DNA of 64,000 nt from Pseudobdellovibrionaceae bacterium (GTDB taxonomy: Bacteria > Bdellovibrionota > Bdellovibrionia > Bdellovibrionales > Bdellovibrionaceae), in assembly GCA_016785955.1 (NCBI GenBank), contig JAEUWH010000084.1, positions 50,914 to 114,913 on the forward strand, in the 5' to 3' direction. Position numbers and translations under genes: made by a program. This document shows positions 48,434 to 57,400 of the stretch, piece by piece; within the stretch, counting starts at the first letter, position 1; the number at the start of each line of letters is the position of its first letter. Below the pieces are notes generated by a model that was not told the DNA's origin, searched no databases, and saw only the letters and a list, made by a program, of their open reading frames with translations.

Positions 48434-48656
48434 ATCTCCAACTCAATGAATTATCGGGATTTTTTTATGCACCAACAGGCTGGACAAAACACTTCTAGAC
48501 CCTAGTCTATAGAAGACTCATAAATAAAATTGGACCACCCTTAGACAAAACTTGGACTCAACCTATGGTTTCTTATAATGAATGGCCTTAGATCGGAAAA
48601 AAGTATTGAATCCCCAGTTTCGATATGGCACATAAATATTCCAACAAGGAGCTCAA
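48434..48656. promoter_or_regulatory. Divergent intergenic region; mscL Shine-Dalgarno
   Basis: The 223-base region between the kinase and mscL has AAGGAG at 48646-48651, five bases before the mscL ATG. Otherwise I see no repeat or hairpin of note. Confidence 0.4.
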
Positions 48657-49034
48657 ATGAGTATAATGAGTGAATTTAAAGAATTTGCGATGAAAGGTAA
48701 TGTTCTAGATCTAGCGGTAGGCTTAATCATCGGGGCCGAGTTTGGAAAAATTGTAAACTCGCTTGTGAATGACGTCATCATGCCCCCCATCGGTTTGATT
48801 ATTGGCGGCATCGATTTTAAGAATTTATTTATAACTTTGAAAGAAGGCGCCAGCGTTGTTGGTCCCTATGCCACCCTGGCCGATGCTCAAAAGGCAGGCG
48901 CCGTTACGATCAACGTCGGTCTTTTTGTAACTTCAATTATCTCCTTCACCATCATTGCCTTTGCGGTGTTTTTATTGGTGAAGTCTTTCAATAAAATCCG
49001 ACCGGAACCGGCAGCTCCAAAGCCGGCACCATAG
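48657..49034 (+). CDS. mscL: Large-conductance mechanosensitive channel
   Basis: The 125-residue inner-membrane protein opens under membrane tension to release osmolytes. EFAMKGNVLDLAVGLIIGAEF is the N-terminal amphipathic helix and pore helix, followed by the conserved NDVIMPPIGLIIGGIDF loop start and a second helix (FVTSIISFTIIAFAVFLLVK). The length is typical. Confidence 0.97.
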   Translation: MSIMSEFKEFAMKGNVLDLAVGLIIGAEFGKIVNSLVNDVIMPPIGLIIGGIDFKNLFITLKEGASVVGPYATLADAQKAGAVTINVGLFVTSIISFTIIAFAVFLLVKSFNKIRPEPAAPKPAP

Positions 49035-49068
49035 AAAAGTCCGGCCGACGAAAGAACGAACACTCAAG

Positions 49069-50028
49069 CTAGACGATTCCCAGAACATCGAGGTCTTTTT
49101 GTCGAATCCGACGGACCTCGTCTGGAATGGATTTTAAAATTGCTTCAGCTAGGGTTTCAATTAAGTTCTCTTTGTAGTGCGCACGCTGATACACAAGGCC
49201 AATTTCTCGCGAAGGAATTGGCCTTTCGAATGGAATAACCGTCGAGTGATCACCGATATCTTCGGCCGCCAGCTGTGGAATCAACGTATAGCCACCATAG
49301 GAATTCACCAAACGCTTTAATGTTTCGATACTGCCACTTTCAAATTGAAAATTACGTTTAGATTTCTTGCTTGATTTCAAGGAACAAATATCGACCACCT
49401 GATTGCGCAAACAATGCCCCTCTTCCAACAGCCAAACATCTTCATTCGTCAAATGTGCATACTTAACTTTTTTCAACTTGCTGAGTGCATGGTCTTTTTT
49501 ACTCAACACTAAAAATGGCTCGTAAAACAAAGGGATTTCAATCACTTTCGATAAATTCAATGGTGTTGCCAAAATACCCACATCGATTTCATCACTATTC
49601 AACTGATCGACAATACGACTGGTTTGCAATTCCAAAATCTTCAACTTCAGTTCCGGGAAATTTTTTTCCAAAACAGGCAACATCAACGGCAACAAATACG
49701 GCGCTATGGTCGGAATCACACCCACGATCAATTCCCCTTGCACTCCGGTCGATTCACTCTGCACCACAATGCTTTCGATTTTTTTGGCTTCAAACAAAAC
49801 CGCCTGCACCTGATCGATAATTTTTTTTCCAACATCGGTCAGCAAAATGGGCTTCTTTGAACGATCAAAAATAGTGATGCCCAAATCCTCTTCTAACTTT
49901 TGGACCTGCATGCTGAGGGTGGGTTGTGTCACATTACACGCCTCGGCAGCTTTAGCGAAATGGCCATGCTTATACACTGCCCAAATATATTCTAATTGCG
50001 TAATGGAAAAATTCACTCGTGATTTCAT
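49069..50028 (-). CDS. oxyR: LysR-family peroxide regulator OxyR
   Basis: The 319-residue regulator has an N-terminal winged helix (residues 8-65, HGHFAKAAEACNVTQPTLSMQV) and an inducer domain. Two cysteines, Cys206 in EEGHCLRNQ and Cys215 in VVDICS, match the redox-switch pair of OxyR. It is divergent from ahpC, and an OxyR-like operator lies between them. In the oxidised form it should activate ahpC-ahpF. Confidence 0.92.
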   Translation of the reverse strand: MKSRVNFSITQLEYIWAVYKHGHFAKAAEACNVTQPTLSMQVQKLEEDLGITIFDRSKKPILLTDVGKKIIDQVQAVLFEAKKIESIVVQSESTGVQGELIVGVIPTIAPYLLPLMLPVLEKNFPELKLKILELQTSRIVDQLNSDEIDVGILATPLNLSKVIEIPLFYEPFLVLSKKDHALSKLKKVKYAHLTNEDVWLLEEGHCLRNQVVDICSLKSSKKSKRNFQFESGSIETLKRLVNSYGGYTLIPQLAAEDIGDHSTVIPFERPIPSREIGLVYQRAHYKENLIETLAEAILKSIPDEVRRIRQKDLDVLGIV

Positions 50029-50061
50029 ATAGATATAACCTCTTGCGCCTTGTTATTGATC

Positions 50062-50082
50062 ATAATAGATAAAATCTATTAT
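50062..50082. promoter_or_regulatory. OxyR operator between oxyR and ahpC
   Basis: ATAATAGAT (50062-50070), AAA, ATCTATTAT (50074-50082) form a perfect 9-bp inverted repeat containing ATAG-N7-CTAT, the OxyR half-operator consensus. A second, weaker pair of tetramers follows at the same 11-base phase toward ahpC. Confidence 0.8.
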
Positions 50083-50101
50083 ATCAAAGAAATAATTGAT
50101 T

Positions 50102-50140
50102 TTACCTTGGGATAAAAAATCCGTAAGGTAAGACTATAAA
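50102..50140 (+). promoter_or_regulatory. Hairpin and -10 element of the ahpC promoter
   Basis: TTACCTT (50102-50108) pairs with AAGGTAA (50125-50131), and GGAT (50110-50113) with ATCC (50119-50122). A TATAAA at 50135-50140 is a good -10, with no matching -35, as expected for an activator-dependent promoter. The inverted repeat may be a second regulator site. Confidence 0.5.
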
Positions 50141-50194
50141 CAAAGCGGATTTTCAAAATCCACTTGATTACAAACAACTCTACAAGGAGTCATT

Positions 50195-50761
50195 ATGCAA
50201 ACGTTGATCAATACACGCGTCACTGATTTTAAAGTGCAAGCGTACCACAACAATAACTTCAAAACGGTCACTCAAGATGATTTACGCGGAAAATGGTCTG
50301 TGTTTTTCTTCTACCCTGCTGACTTTACCTTTGTCTGCCCTACCGAACTTGGTGATATGGCCGATAAATACGCTGAATTTCAAAAACTGGGCGTTGAAAT
50401 TTACGGCGTCAGCACCGACACTCATTTTACTCATAAAGCATGGCATGACACGTCTGAAACTATCAAAAAAATCAAATACCCCATGCTCGCTGATCCCACA
50501 GGTCATCTGTCTCGTGCATTCGGTGTCTATATCGAGTCCGAAGGCTTAGCATACCGAGGAACCTTCTTGGTAAACCCAGAAGGTCAAATTAAACTTGCGG
50601 AAGTGAACGACAACGGTATTGGTCGTAACGCAGAAGAACTTTTAAGAAAAGTTCAAGCGGCCCAATACACAGCAAAAAATCCCGGTGAAGTGTGCCCAGC
50701 TAAATGGACTCCTGGCCAAAAAACATTGAAACCTGGTTTAGATCTCGTCGGTAAAATCTAG
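50195..50761 (+). CDS. ahpC: Alkyl hydroperoxide reductase peroxiredoxin subunit
   Basis: The 188-residue 2-Cys peroxiredoxin reduces hydrogen peroxide and organic peroxides. The peroxidatic Cys is in DFTFVCPTELGD and the resolving Cys near residue 167 in GEVCPAKWTPGQ. An AAGGAG ribosome site precedes ATG. AhpF, encoded downstream, recycles it. Confidence 0.97.
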   Translation: MQTLINTRVTDFKVQAYHNNNFKTVTQDDLRGKWSVFFFYPADFTFVCPTELGDMADKYAEFQKLGVEIYGVSTDTHFTHKAWHDTSETIKKIKYPMLADPTGHLSRAFGVYIESEGLAYRGTFLVNPEGQIKLAEVNDNGIGRNAEELLRKVQAAQYTAKNPGEVCPAKWTPGQKTLKPGLDLVGKI

Positions 50762-50772
50762 TTTTCCCGAGT

Positions 50773-50824
50773 GGCGGCAGGAATGTGCCGCCCTTACTTG
50801 AACTCCGCCAGCGCTGGCGGAGTT
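50773..50824 (+). promoter_or_regulatory. Two strong hairpins in the ahpC-ahpF spacer
   Basis: Hairpin one: GGCGGCA (50773-50779) and TGCCGCC (50786-50792) with a 6-base loop. Hairpin two: a perfect 24-bp palindrome, AACTCCGCCAGC then GCTGGCGGAGTT (50801-50824). Neither is followed by a U-run, so attenuation or mRNA processing and 3'-end protection of the ahpC part is more likely than full termination. That could set a high AhpC to AhpF ratio. Confidence 0.75.
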
Positions 50825-50893
50825 GAACTAAGAATCTCAAATAGAAACCATCCATACTTTGATAATAAGATTAATCTCTTAATGGGAGCATTT

Positions 50894-52465
50894 ATGATTG
50901 ATAATGACATGATCGAACAACTCAAAACCGTTTTTGAAAAACTGGAAGGCAACGTCGAGTTGGCCGTGGATCTGAGTCAACACAGCGATCAAGCCGAACT
51001 ACTCAATTTATTAGAAGGCGTGGCCGCCGCAAACCCAAAAATCACCGTGACAAAAAATATGAACCCCGGGATGTCTTCTCTGGTTCCCCGATTCAAAGTG
51101 CTTCACAATGGTCAACCGACCGGAATTATTTTTACCGGCATTCCCGGTGGCCACGAATTCACATCCTTAATTCTGGCGATTTTGAACTCGGACCATAAAG
51201 GTAAAATGCCAGATCCTGTCCTTGCTGAACGAATCAAACGCCTGAAAGGCCCCATTCGCCTGCGTACATTTATCTCACTCACCTGTGAAAATTGCCCAGA
51301 TGTCGTTCAAGCTTTGAATCAAATGGCTATTTTGAACCCCCATATCGAACACGAAATGATCGACGGGGCCTATGCCCAAGACGACGTGAAGAATTTAAAC
51401 ATCCAAGGTGTCCCCAGTGTCGTTCACAATTCAAAACTGATGCACTCGGGTCGGATCAATTTTTTAGATTTATTGGGAAAACTGGAAGCGGAATTTGGAC
51501 TCAACGAGGCCCCCACCGATCAAGGGCCACGTGATTTAGGTGACTTCGACGTGGTGGTCGTGGGCGGTGGTCCTGCGGGGGTTTCCGCCGCGATCTACAG
51601 TGTGCGAAAAGGCCTCAAAACTGCATTGATTACCGAAAAAATTGGTGGACAAGTACAAGAAACACGCGGCATTGAAAACTTGATCTCGGTAACCTACACG
51701 GAAGGCCCCCAACTTGCGGGTCAGTTAGCGCAACACTTGGCCGCCTACCCAGTCCAACTGCTGGAACACCGTCGTGTTAAAAAAGTTCACAAAGATGGCT
51801 CTCCGAAATTAGTAGAGCTGGAATCCAATGAAAACTTACGAACAAAATCTTTGATTATTGCCACCGGCGCCAAATGGCGCGAACTGGGCATTCCTGGAGA
51901 AAAAGATTACATCGGCCGTGGGGTTGCCTTTTGCCCGCACTGTGATGGACCTTTTTATAAAGGAAAAAAAGTGGCCGTCATTGGCGGCGGTAATTCAGGC
52001 GTAGAGGCCGCCATCGATTTATCCGGTATCGTGCGCGAAGTCGTTTTGATCGAGTATAATTCTAGCCTTAAAGCGGACCAGATCTTGGTACACAAACTTA
52101 AAACACTGAGCAATGTTTCCGTATTGACGAATGCAAAAACAAAGCACGTTCACGGCGACGGACAAAAAGTCAACGCCCTGGAATATGAAGATCGAGTCTC
52201 TGGTTCGACGCAAAAAATTGATCTCGACGGCGTATTTGTTCAAATCGGTTTGGTTCCCAATAGTCAATTTTTGAAAGACGTGGTCCAACTGACCCCATAC
52301 GGTGAAATTGTCGTTGATACTAAGGGCCGCACCTCTGAAAAAGGGATCTACGCCGCCGGCGATGTCACTACGACGCCTTACAAGCAAATCATCATCGCCA
52401 TGGGTGAGGGAGCTAAAGCGGGCCTAGCCGCGTTCGAAGATTCGATGCTGCATACGGTGTCCTAA
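50894..52465 (+). CDS. ahpF: Alkyl hydroperoxide reductase flavoprotein subunit
   Basis: The 523-residue enzyme passes electrons from NAD(P)H to AhpC. An N-terminal double thioredoxin-fold domain carries a CENC redox pair near residue 130. FAD-binding VVVGGGPAG is near 224, and the thioredoxin-reductase-type CPHC pair is near 346. The length equals the usual AhpF. GGGAG eight bases ahead of ATG 50894 decides the start, although the frame is open from GTG 50771 across the hairpins. The stop overlaps the convergent gene by 4 bases. Confidence 0.96.
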   Translation: MIDNDMIEQLKTVFEKLEGNVELAVDLSQHSDQAELLNLLEGVAAANPKITVTKNMNPGMSSLVPRFKVLHNGQPTGIIFTGIPGGHEFTSLILAILNSDHKGKMPDPVLAERIKRLKGPIRLRTFISLTCENCPDVVQALNQMAILNPHIEHEMIDGAYAQDDVKNLNIQGVPSVVHNSKLMHSGRINFLDLLGKLEAEFGLNEAPTDQGPRDLGDFDVVVVGGGPAGVSAAIYSVRKGLKTALITEKIGGQVQETRGIENLISVTYTEGPQLAGQLAQHLAAYPVQLLEHRRVKKVHKDGSPKLVELESNENLRTKSLIIATGAKWRELGIPGEKDYIGRGVAFCPHCDGPFYKGKKVAVIGGGNSGVEAAIDLSGIVREVVLIEYNSSLKADQILVHKLKTLSNVSVLTNAKTKHVHGDGQKVNALEYEDRVSGSTQKIDLDGVFVQIGLVPNSQFLKDVVQLTPYGEIVVDTKGRTSEKGIYAAGDVTTTPYKQIIIAMGEGAKAGLAAFEDSMLHTVS

Positions 52466-54117
52466 GGCGCGTACGTGCAATCAATGACTTTTTGAATGCC
52501 GTTTTTATTCAAAACGACTCGGTACAAATGCATTTGCTTTTCCGCATTGTTTCCGTGCGCTTTTGAAGCATAATTCACCAGTGCGTACAGGTAATACATC
52601 TTGTGGGACGTCTTTCGGGTAAAGCGGCCTTTTTGATCCAGGATCGTGATGTCTTTCATTGGATCATCCAGAAATTTTAAATATCTCTGCACGTTAATTC
52701 TTAAAGTTTCTTGCAGCGACAATGGGTTGTCGCTGCTTTTCTCTCTCTTCGCATTTAAACAGTACACTCGCTTTAAAAACAAAACGTCTTCCTTTAAATA
52801 AGACTCAGCTTCCGAAACAGAGACGCTTTTTCTTTTTTGACGAACACTGATGGGCAAATCGCTTGTGCGAACGGTTTTCAACCATTCTTTGATTCGACCA
52901 ATCTGCTCTTTCTTGTCTTTCAATTCATATTCAAAATCTGGCACATATTTAGAAATACGCTTATGCAAATAATTCTTAGCCAAGTCTTTGATGCGATCAC
53001 GCAAGGCATACAAACCCATCGCAAAAAATAAAAACGAAATCCCTTGCAAGCTTATCTGGTAAAAATCAGGATTACCAAACTGCTGAATCGCCGCCGCCGT
53101 GATACCAGCAAAGCAGGCCGCCAAAGCCGCCGTAGGCTCGGAAAACTTCTTCAAAGACTGTGATTTTTGTACATCAATGAACATTTTAGATTGAAAAAAT
53201 TTTTTCATCTGACCAAGACGAACAAGCAATAATTCACTACTATCCTGACTTTTCAAATGATTTGGCGTTAAACAATGTTTACGCTGAAAATGCATTTCTT
53301 TCTTTTGCAAATTTGCTAGTTGCAAATGCATCTGCCGCCAGCCATCGATAAATTTATTTCGCTCGGGTCCCTCTAGATTTTTTTGAAATCGTGAAATTTC
53401 AAAATCGACTTTGCCCAATGTCTCAATAAAAACGTGATGAATGTATTCGTCTAATAAGTTAACAACTGGAGAACTCACCGACCATTGTGAATCGGTCACA
53501 GAACGAACCATCGACATGATTTCTGCCAGGTCGTCAACCTCGGCCATTACATCCGTAAAAATATTTTCGCCTGATACATTGTGGGTTTTTGAGTGAATTA
53601 AAAGAAGATCCCTTTTAATTTTACTGGTTCGCGCCTTCAGAGTCTCTCCGACAATACCGCCAACAATCTGGACGGCCGACGTCAACTGATCTTCCACTTG
53701 CGAGTCACAATCAGGAACCGATAGACAGGTCAACAATCGCTTGATGTCGTCTAAGGCTTGGGACATCTCTCGCGAATCGATACTTTGACTCAACGGAATG
53801 AACAACCTTTGCCGTGAATAGAAATCGCTGAATAAATCGCCTTTTTCCACTTCACGCATCTGCACAGAAGGAGGAAAAAACAAATAGAAATCCAGACTGG
53901 CCTCTTGCTCGACACCCGAAAAATTAAACAGCGATTTCAATTCAAGATTATGATTATCATGACGTTTGACCGAGATATCCACACCAACAATACCGGAAGA
54001 CAAACTAGCCCCCTTACTTGCCGTTTTGGGAAGCACACTTTGACTGACTAACACGGATCTCTCAGAATCCATTTCCGAGTCCATTCCTTTACCCACGTCC
54101 AGGTTTTTATCCAACAT
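52462..54117 (-). CDS. Uncharacterised 551-residue membrane-associated protein
   Basis: I do not recognise the family. The N-terminal quarter is polar and beta-rich (VGVDISVKRHDNHNLELK, LDFYLFFPPSVQM), the middle (about 120-320) is long helices with heptad-like spacing, and one or two hydrophobic segments (AALAACFAGITAAAIQQF, GISFLFFAMGLYAL) sit near 330-370. A lysine-rich coiled region (LHKRISKYVPDFEYELKDKK) and a beta-rich C-terminal tail follow. No catalytic signature is seen. The gene is monocistronic and convergent with ahpF. Confidence 0.75.
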   Translation of the reverse strand: MLDKNLDVGKGMDSEMDSERSVLVSQSVLPKTASKGASLSSGIVGVDISVKRHDNHNLELKSLFNFSGVEQEASLDFYLFFPPSVQMREVEKGDLFSDFYSRQRLFIPLSQSIDSREMSQALDDIKRLLTCLSVPDCDSQVEDQLTSAVQIVGGIVGETLKARTSKIKRDLLLIHSKTHNVSGENIFTDVMAEVDDLAEIMSMVRSVTDSQWSVSSPVVNLLDEYIHHVFIETLGKVDFEISRFQKNLEGPERNKFIDGWRQMHLQLANLQKKEMHFQRKHCLTPNHLKSQDSSELLLVRLGQMKKFFQSKMFIDVQKSQSLKKFSEPTAALAACFAGITAAAIQQFGNPDFYQISLQGISFLFFAMGLYALRDRIKDLAKNYLHKRISKYVPDFEYELKDKKEQIGRIKEWLKTVRTSDLPISVRQKRKSVSVSEAESYLKEDVLFLKRVYCLNAKREKSSDNPLSLQETLRINVQRYLKFLDDPMKDITILDQKGRFTRKTSHKMYYLYALVNYASKAHGNNAEKQMHLYRVVLNKNGIQKVIDCTYAP

Positions 54118-54412
54118 TTCGTCCTCTGAGATTAGAACCCTAAGATTCCGATCTAGGTTAATTGTCAGTGTTATGTCAGGATTGTGTCAAGATCATACAT
54201 AATATTATGTAAAAATAGTTCTCCGGCGACCATAAATAGTCACTCTATAGTTATCATCTATAGTTATCATAAAAAATGAAAGATTTTTCTCATCTGGCTA
54301 CTTCTCAGTCGCTCGCACTCTTGGGGTTTCTGCTTCTACTGCGATTCATTTTCATTTGACTGATTTTTAACTGCGGCATTGAGCTTGCTAATCCCTATTT
54401 CAAGAGGTCTTA
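54118..54412. promoter_or_regulatory. Divergent intergenic region of about 295 bases
   Basis: No gene is visible. It carries the promoters of the 551-residue protein gene and of the lytic transglycosylase gene, and the 13-bp tandem repeat at 54244-54269. Confidence 0.45.
54244..54269. repeat. Exact 13-bp direct repeat
   Basis: TCTATAGTTATCA occurs twice in immediate tandem (54244-54256 and 54257-54269), about 145 bases before the transglycosylase start. It is a possible regulator site or slippage product. Confidence 0.8.
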
Positions 54413-55384
54413 ATGAACGTTAATTCGCGACCATTTGGAAAATCTATTTTATCAAGCCTAGTCCTAGTTGGCTTATTAGCAGGAGTTTTTGCTTCAGCTG
54501 ATACAATTCATTCTGACTATGCTCCGATCAATGCAGGCTATTTTATCGAAAAAGAGATATTAGATGATTCGTTCTTTCTATACGAAATCACTGGTTTTGT
54601 TTTTAGACCGTTGAAAAATAGAACTCCCTTCAAACTGGCATCCAATTTAAAAAACTCATTCAGTCCTCTTTTATTACCGCTTGAGACATACATCACCGAA
54701 CAAAAGAAAGGCGCCATGATCGAGTGCGAGGAAAACCCAACGCCTGGATGCGCAGGCAGTTTTGACAGCCTCAACGGAATTAGCGAGGCCGAACTGGCAC
54801 TTGAGATCAGCAAATCATCTTATTGTTTTGGCACCGATCCATTTATTATTACATCTAAAATTCGGCAAGAATCACGCTTTGATATGGCCTCTGTGTCGGC
54901 AACTGGCGCCATTGGCTTGACACAGTTGACGACGCCAGGGTTGAAAGAAATTTTAGACCAAATGGGAAACCGAGGCGAACGTTACGCATTTATTGAAAAC
55001 AGAGAGTATATAGTAGCCGCAATTGAATGTTATTTGGGACAATCAAGCCCAGGAACGATTTTAAATCTGCCCAAAATCTCTACCTTTGAAACCAAAGGTG
55101 GCGGACGAGAATACACCATCGAAACAATTAGAAATTTAAAGAAGTGGATATTACCCAGTCGCCAACACTCAAAAATTACGAATAAAAAAGTTTACATCCA
55201 AAGACAAATTTTCCTCGGACAAGCACTGTTAAAAATCTACCTCGCCTATTCAAAAAGGCTATTACCAAAGCAAACCACCGCCAAGCATTACGACTCGGCC
55301 CTCAGAATGTTTAATGGCGACAATATCCGAGTGAAATACGCCAAAGATGTTATTAGATACTCAAAACCAGGCTACGGCCTTTAG
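54413..55384 (+). CDS. Secreted lytic transglycosylase (SLT domain)
   Basis: The 323-residue protein has a signal peptide (ILSSLVLVGLLAGVFASAD, cleavage near residue 29). An SLT goose-lysozyme-like domain follows, with catalytic Glu153 in KIRQESRFD and the GAIGLTQLT motif after it. Cys105, Cys113 and Cys138 suggest a periplasmic location. The enzyme would cleave peptidoglycan glycan strands. The 120-residue N-terminal region and the C-terminal YDSALRMFNGDNIRVKYAK are helpful for typing but not assigned. Confidence 0.9.
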   Translation: MNVNSRPFGKSILSSLVLVGLLAGVFASADTIHSDYAPINAGYFIEKEILDDSFFLYEITGFVFRPLKNRTPFKLASNLKNSFSPLLLPLETYITEQKKGAMIECEENPTPGCAGSFDSLNGISEAELALEISKSSYCFGTDPFIITSKIRQESRFDMASVSATGAIGLTQLTTPGLKEILDQMGNRGERYAFIENREYIVAAIECYLGQSSPGTILNLPKISTFETKGGGREYTIETIRNLKKWILPSRQHSKITNKKVYIQRQIFLGQALLKIYLAYSKRLLPKQTTAKHYDSALRMFNGDNIRVKYAKDVIRYSKPGYGL

Positions 55385-55437
55385 CAGAATAGACAATCAC
55401 TCAAAAAGTCGCTATATTTTGTTGAAGCTATTCTAAT

Positions 55438-55513
55438 GACCCCATAGCTCAACTGGATAGAGCTACCGTTTCCTAAACGGTCGATCGAGGTTCAAGTCCC
55501 CGTGGGGTCACCA
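55438..55513 (+). tRNA. tRNA-Arg (anticodon CCT)
   Basis: A full cloverleaf folds: acceptor GACCCCA with TGGGGTC, D-arm GCTC/GAGC, anticodon arm ACCGT-TTCCTAA-ACGGT (anticodon CCT), and TTCAAGT T-loop with one A-C mismatch in its stem. Discriminator A and an encoded CCA end at 55513. The integrated element's recombinase gene stops inside its T-arm. Confidence 0.95.
55492..55513. other. Candidate attachment site core (attL) at tRNA 3' end
   Basis: The 3' end of the tRNA is where the element begins. The intact tRNA 3' half must be restored by the element's own sequence, so a copy of this segment is expected at the far end. The core limits cannot be fixed from one end. Confidence 0.55.
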
Positions 55514-57210
55514 TCTTTCCTAATAACCGAACCTAGAACCTGCAAGTTAGAATCATCCCCAGAAGCCTTCCGAGTGATGGCAAATTGGGGGTTGTTAGCA
55601 TCTTTTTTGTTCTCAAAACGAATAAGTTTAATATGAAGATTAGGGATCTCCATTCCATCAGCAAGCTGCATGAAAATATGGAGACCATTTGGACTCAAAA
55701 CGACTTGCTTGAGTAAACGGTGTAGAAGCCTTTTCTTCATCGAGCCTTTGGCTTTACGAAAGCCGCGCTCGAACTCACGCAAGTTATCTTGAATCACTTG
55801 GACGGATTCTTTTATTAGCTCTTCCTGATCCGCACCGCTGTCCAAGCGGGCAATCTTGTCTTCTAGTTCAGACTTTTCCTTGGATAGAGCCTCGAAAGTT
55901 TTTACCGCATGTTTAATAACTTCTGCGCTAGAGGCTTGCCCTTGCATAAGTAACAGGTTGTCGATTCTTAGCTGAACATTTTTTAGCTGATCTTTGATTG
56001 CTCGCTTGTCGCGTGCAGCACTAATTGATTTCACATTCTGCATTTCTCGAATGTTCCGCTCAATCTTCTCAAGGTATCCAGCATCTTGAGTCGCAGACCA
56101 TAGGTACTGTAGCACAGCCTCTTCAACGTCTGCTGCCGGAACTCGGTGGTACTGACAGCTTGTGTGGCTATGCGCTCTAGTGTGACCGTAATAACGATGA
56201 ACGTGAGTGTTACCATGCGCAGCTTGGCCAACAAGTGGCGTCCCACATTCAGAACAACGTAAAATACCAGACAGAACATAGAACCGCTCTTCCGCGCCAT
56301 CAAGTCGCACTCGTTCGAGTTTTTTTGCTTCATCAAGTAAGTCTTGAGCAGCATAAAACTCTTCTTCTTCAACGATCGCAGGCCATGATGCCTTGACCAA
56401 CTTATATTGCTGATGAGCCTTTAGACGTTTCTGGTCTTTCGCTCGATTGGATTTATTAACTTCGTGACAGCCAATGTAGACTGCTGACCCAAGAAGATTT
56501 CCAAGCGTATTACTCGACCATTTATCGTGAATCTTTAGCTTACCGTATTTTCCCGAAAGCTTTGGCTTGATACCTTCTTTTTCTAGTTCCTGAATTGTCT
56601 TAGCTCTTGATCCTGTATTTAGAAAGATTCGGAAAATCTTTCTAACGTCATCCGCTTCTATCTCATTGATGACATAGCTACCAGGCTTGTCTGGATGTTT
56701 ATCTAAGCCCAAAAGTGGACGAGCCCCATTGTGCAAGCCACGCATTGCTCGTGCATGAGCCCCTAACGCAACACGCTCACTGACTTGTTCGCGCTCGAAT
56801 TGAGCTAGGTTAATCATGTTGTAAATCATCATTTTGCCAGCAGGGGTTGTTGAATCGAATTGCTCCTTGATTGAAAGAAACTGAGCCTCGTTTTTTTCGA
56901 GTTCATCCATTAAGTTGCAAAAGTCAAAAATGTTGCGCGAAAGTCGTGAAAGATCAGAGACAAGAATCAATTCAGTCTTGCCTCGCTTAATATCTCTCAT
57001 CATTCGTTGGTAAGCAGGTCTTCGAGTGTCTTTTGCGGAATAACCGTCATCAACGTAAAACTCAACAATCTCACCCCAGTTTCGGACTTGAGAATTTTTA
57101 AGATCGACATATGCCTTAAGACGATATTTTTGGTTTTCAAGTGAGCCCTCGATAGCAGAAGCCTGCTCTTCGGTACTCACGCGAATGTAAGCTCCTATCT
57201 TAAGCTGCAT
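55492..57210 (-). CDS. Large serine recombinase (integrase of the mobile element)
   Basis: The 572-residue recombinase begins MQLKIGAYIRVSTEEQ, with the catalytic serine at residue 12. It has the resolvase catalytic domain (about 1-150, LILVSDLSRLSRN), the DNA-binding 'recombinase' domain (about 165-290) and a zinc ribbon with CSECG and a later Cys (about 330-370). A coiled-coil C-terminal part follows. GAGGAG eight bases upstream of 57210 supports this start over 57246. The stop (55492-55494) lies inside the tRNA-Arg T-arm, so the last six residues are encoded by tRNA sequence. Confidence 0.94.
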   Translation of the reverse strand: MQLKIGAYIRVSTEEQASAIEGSLENQKYRLKAYVDLKNSQVRNWGEIVEFYVDDGYSAKDTRRPAYQRMMRDIKRGKTELILVSDLSRLSRNIFDFCNLMDELEKNEAQFLSIKEQFDSTTPAGKMMIYNMINLAQFEREQVSERVALGAHARAMRGLHNGARPLLGLDKHPDKPGSYVINEIEADDVRKIFRIFLNTGSRAKTIQELEKEGIKPKLSGKYGKLKIHDKWSSNTLGNLLGSAVYIGCHEVNKSNRAKDQKRLKAHQQYKLVKASWPAIVEEEEFYAAQDLLDEAKKLERVRLDGAEERFYVLSGILRCSECGTPLVGQAAHGNTHVHRYYGHTRAHSHTSCQYHRVPAADVEEAVLQYLWSATQDAGYLEKIERNIREMQNVKSISAARDKRAIKDQLKNVQLRIDNLLLMQGQASSAEVIKHAVKTFEALSKEKSELEDKIARLDSGADQEELIKESVQVIQDNLREFERGFRKAKGSMKKRLLHRLLKQVVLSPNGLHIFMQLADGMEIPNLHIKLIRFENKKDANNPQFAITRKASGDDSNLQVLGSVIRKDGDPTGT

Positions 57211-57400
57211 TTGAAATCTCCTCTTCTTCTTTTGCGGGACGACCACGTTTATGTGAAAGCTCGATCATCTGGGCAATGAGTTTGCGGACTTCTCTTGTTC
57301 GCTCCGCACTCGATCCTGAATCATCTTGCACAAATGTAACTTCGATCACTTTCACATCTTTCATCGTCTTCGACCCGCATTTGTTGCGGGGTTTTCTCAT
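57200..57400 (-). CDS. Small hypothetical protein upstream of the recombinase
   Basis: These 66 codons contain a basic segment with VKVIEVTFVQDDSG and HKRGRPAKEEEEISN, where RGRPAK resembles an AT-hook. It overlaps the upstream XRE gene by 4 bases and the recombinase start by 11. It could be a recombination directionality factor or accessory regulator; that is inference. An internal ATG at residue 13 is an alternative start. Confidence 0.6.
   Translation of the reverse strand: MRKPRNKCGSKTMKDVKVIEVTFVQDDSGSSAERTREVRKLIAQMIELSHKRGRPAKEEEEISNAA

Noticed and set aside
50771..50893. 41-codon extension of ahpF from GTG 50771
   Set aside because: It encodes the two hairpins; ATG 50894 with GGGAG gives the normal AhpF length.
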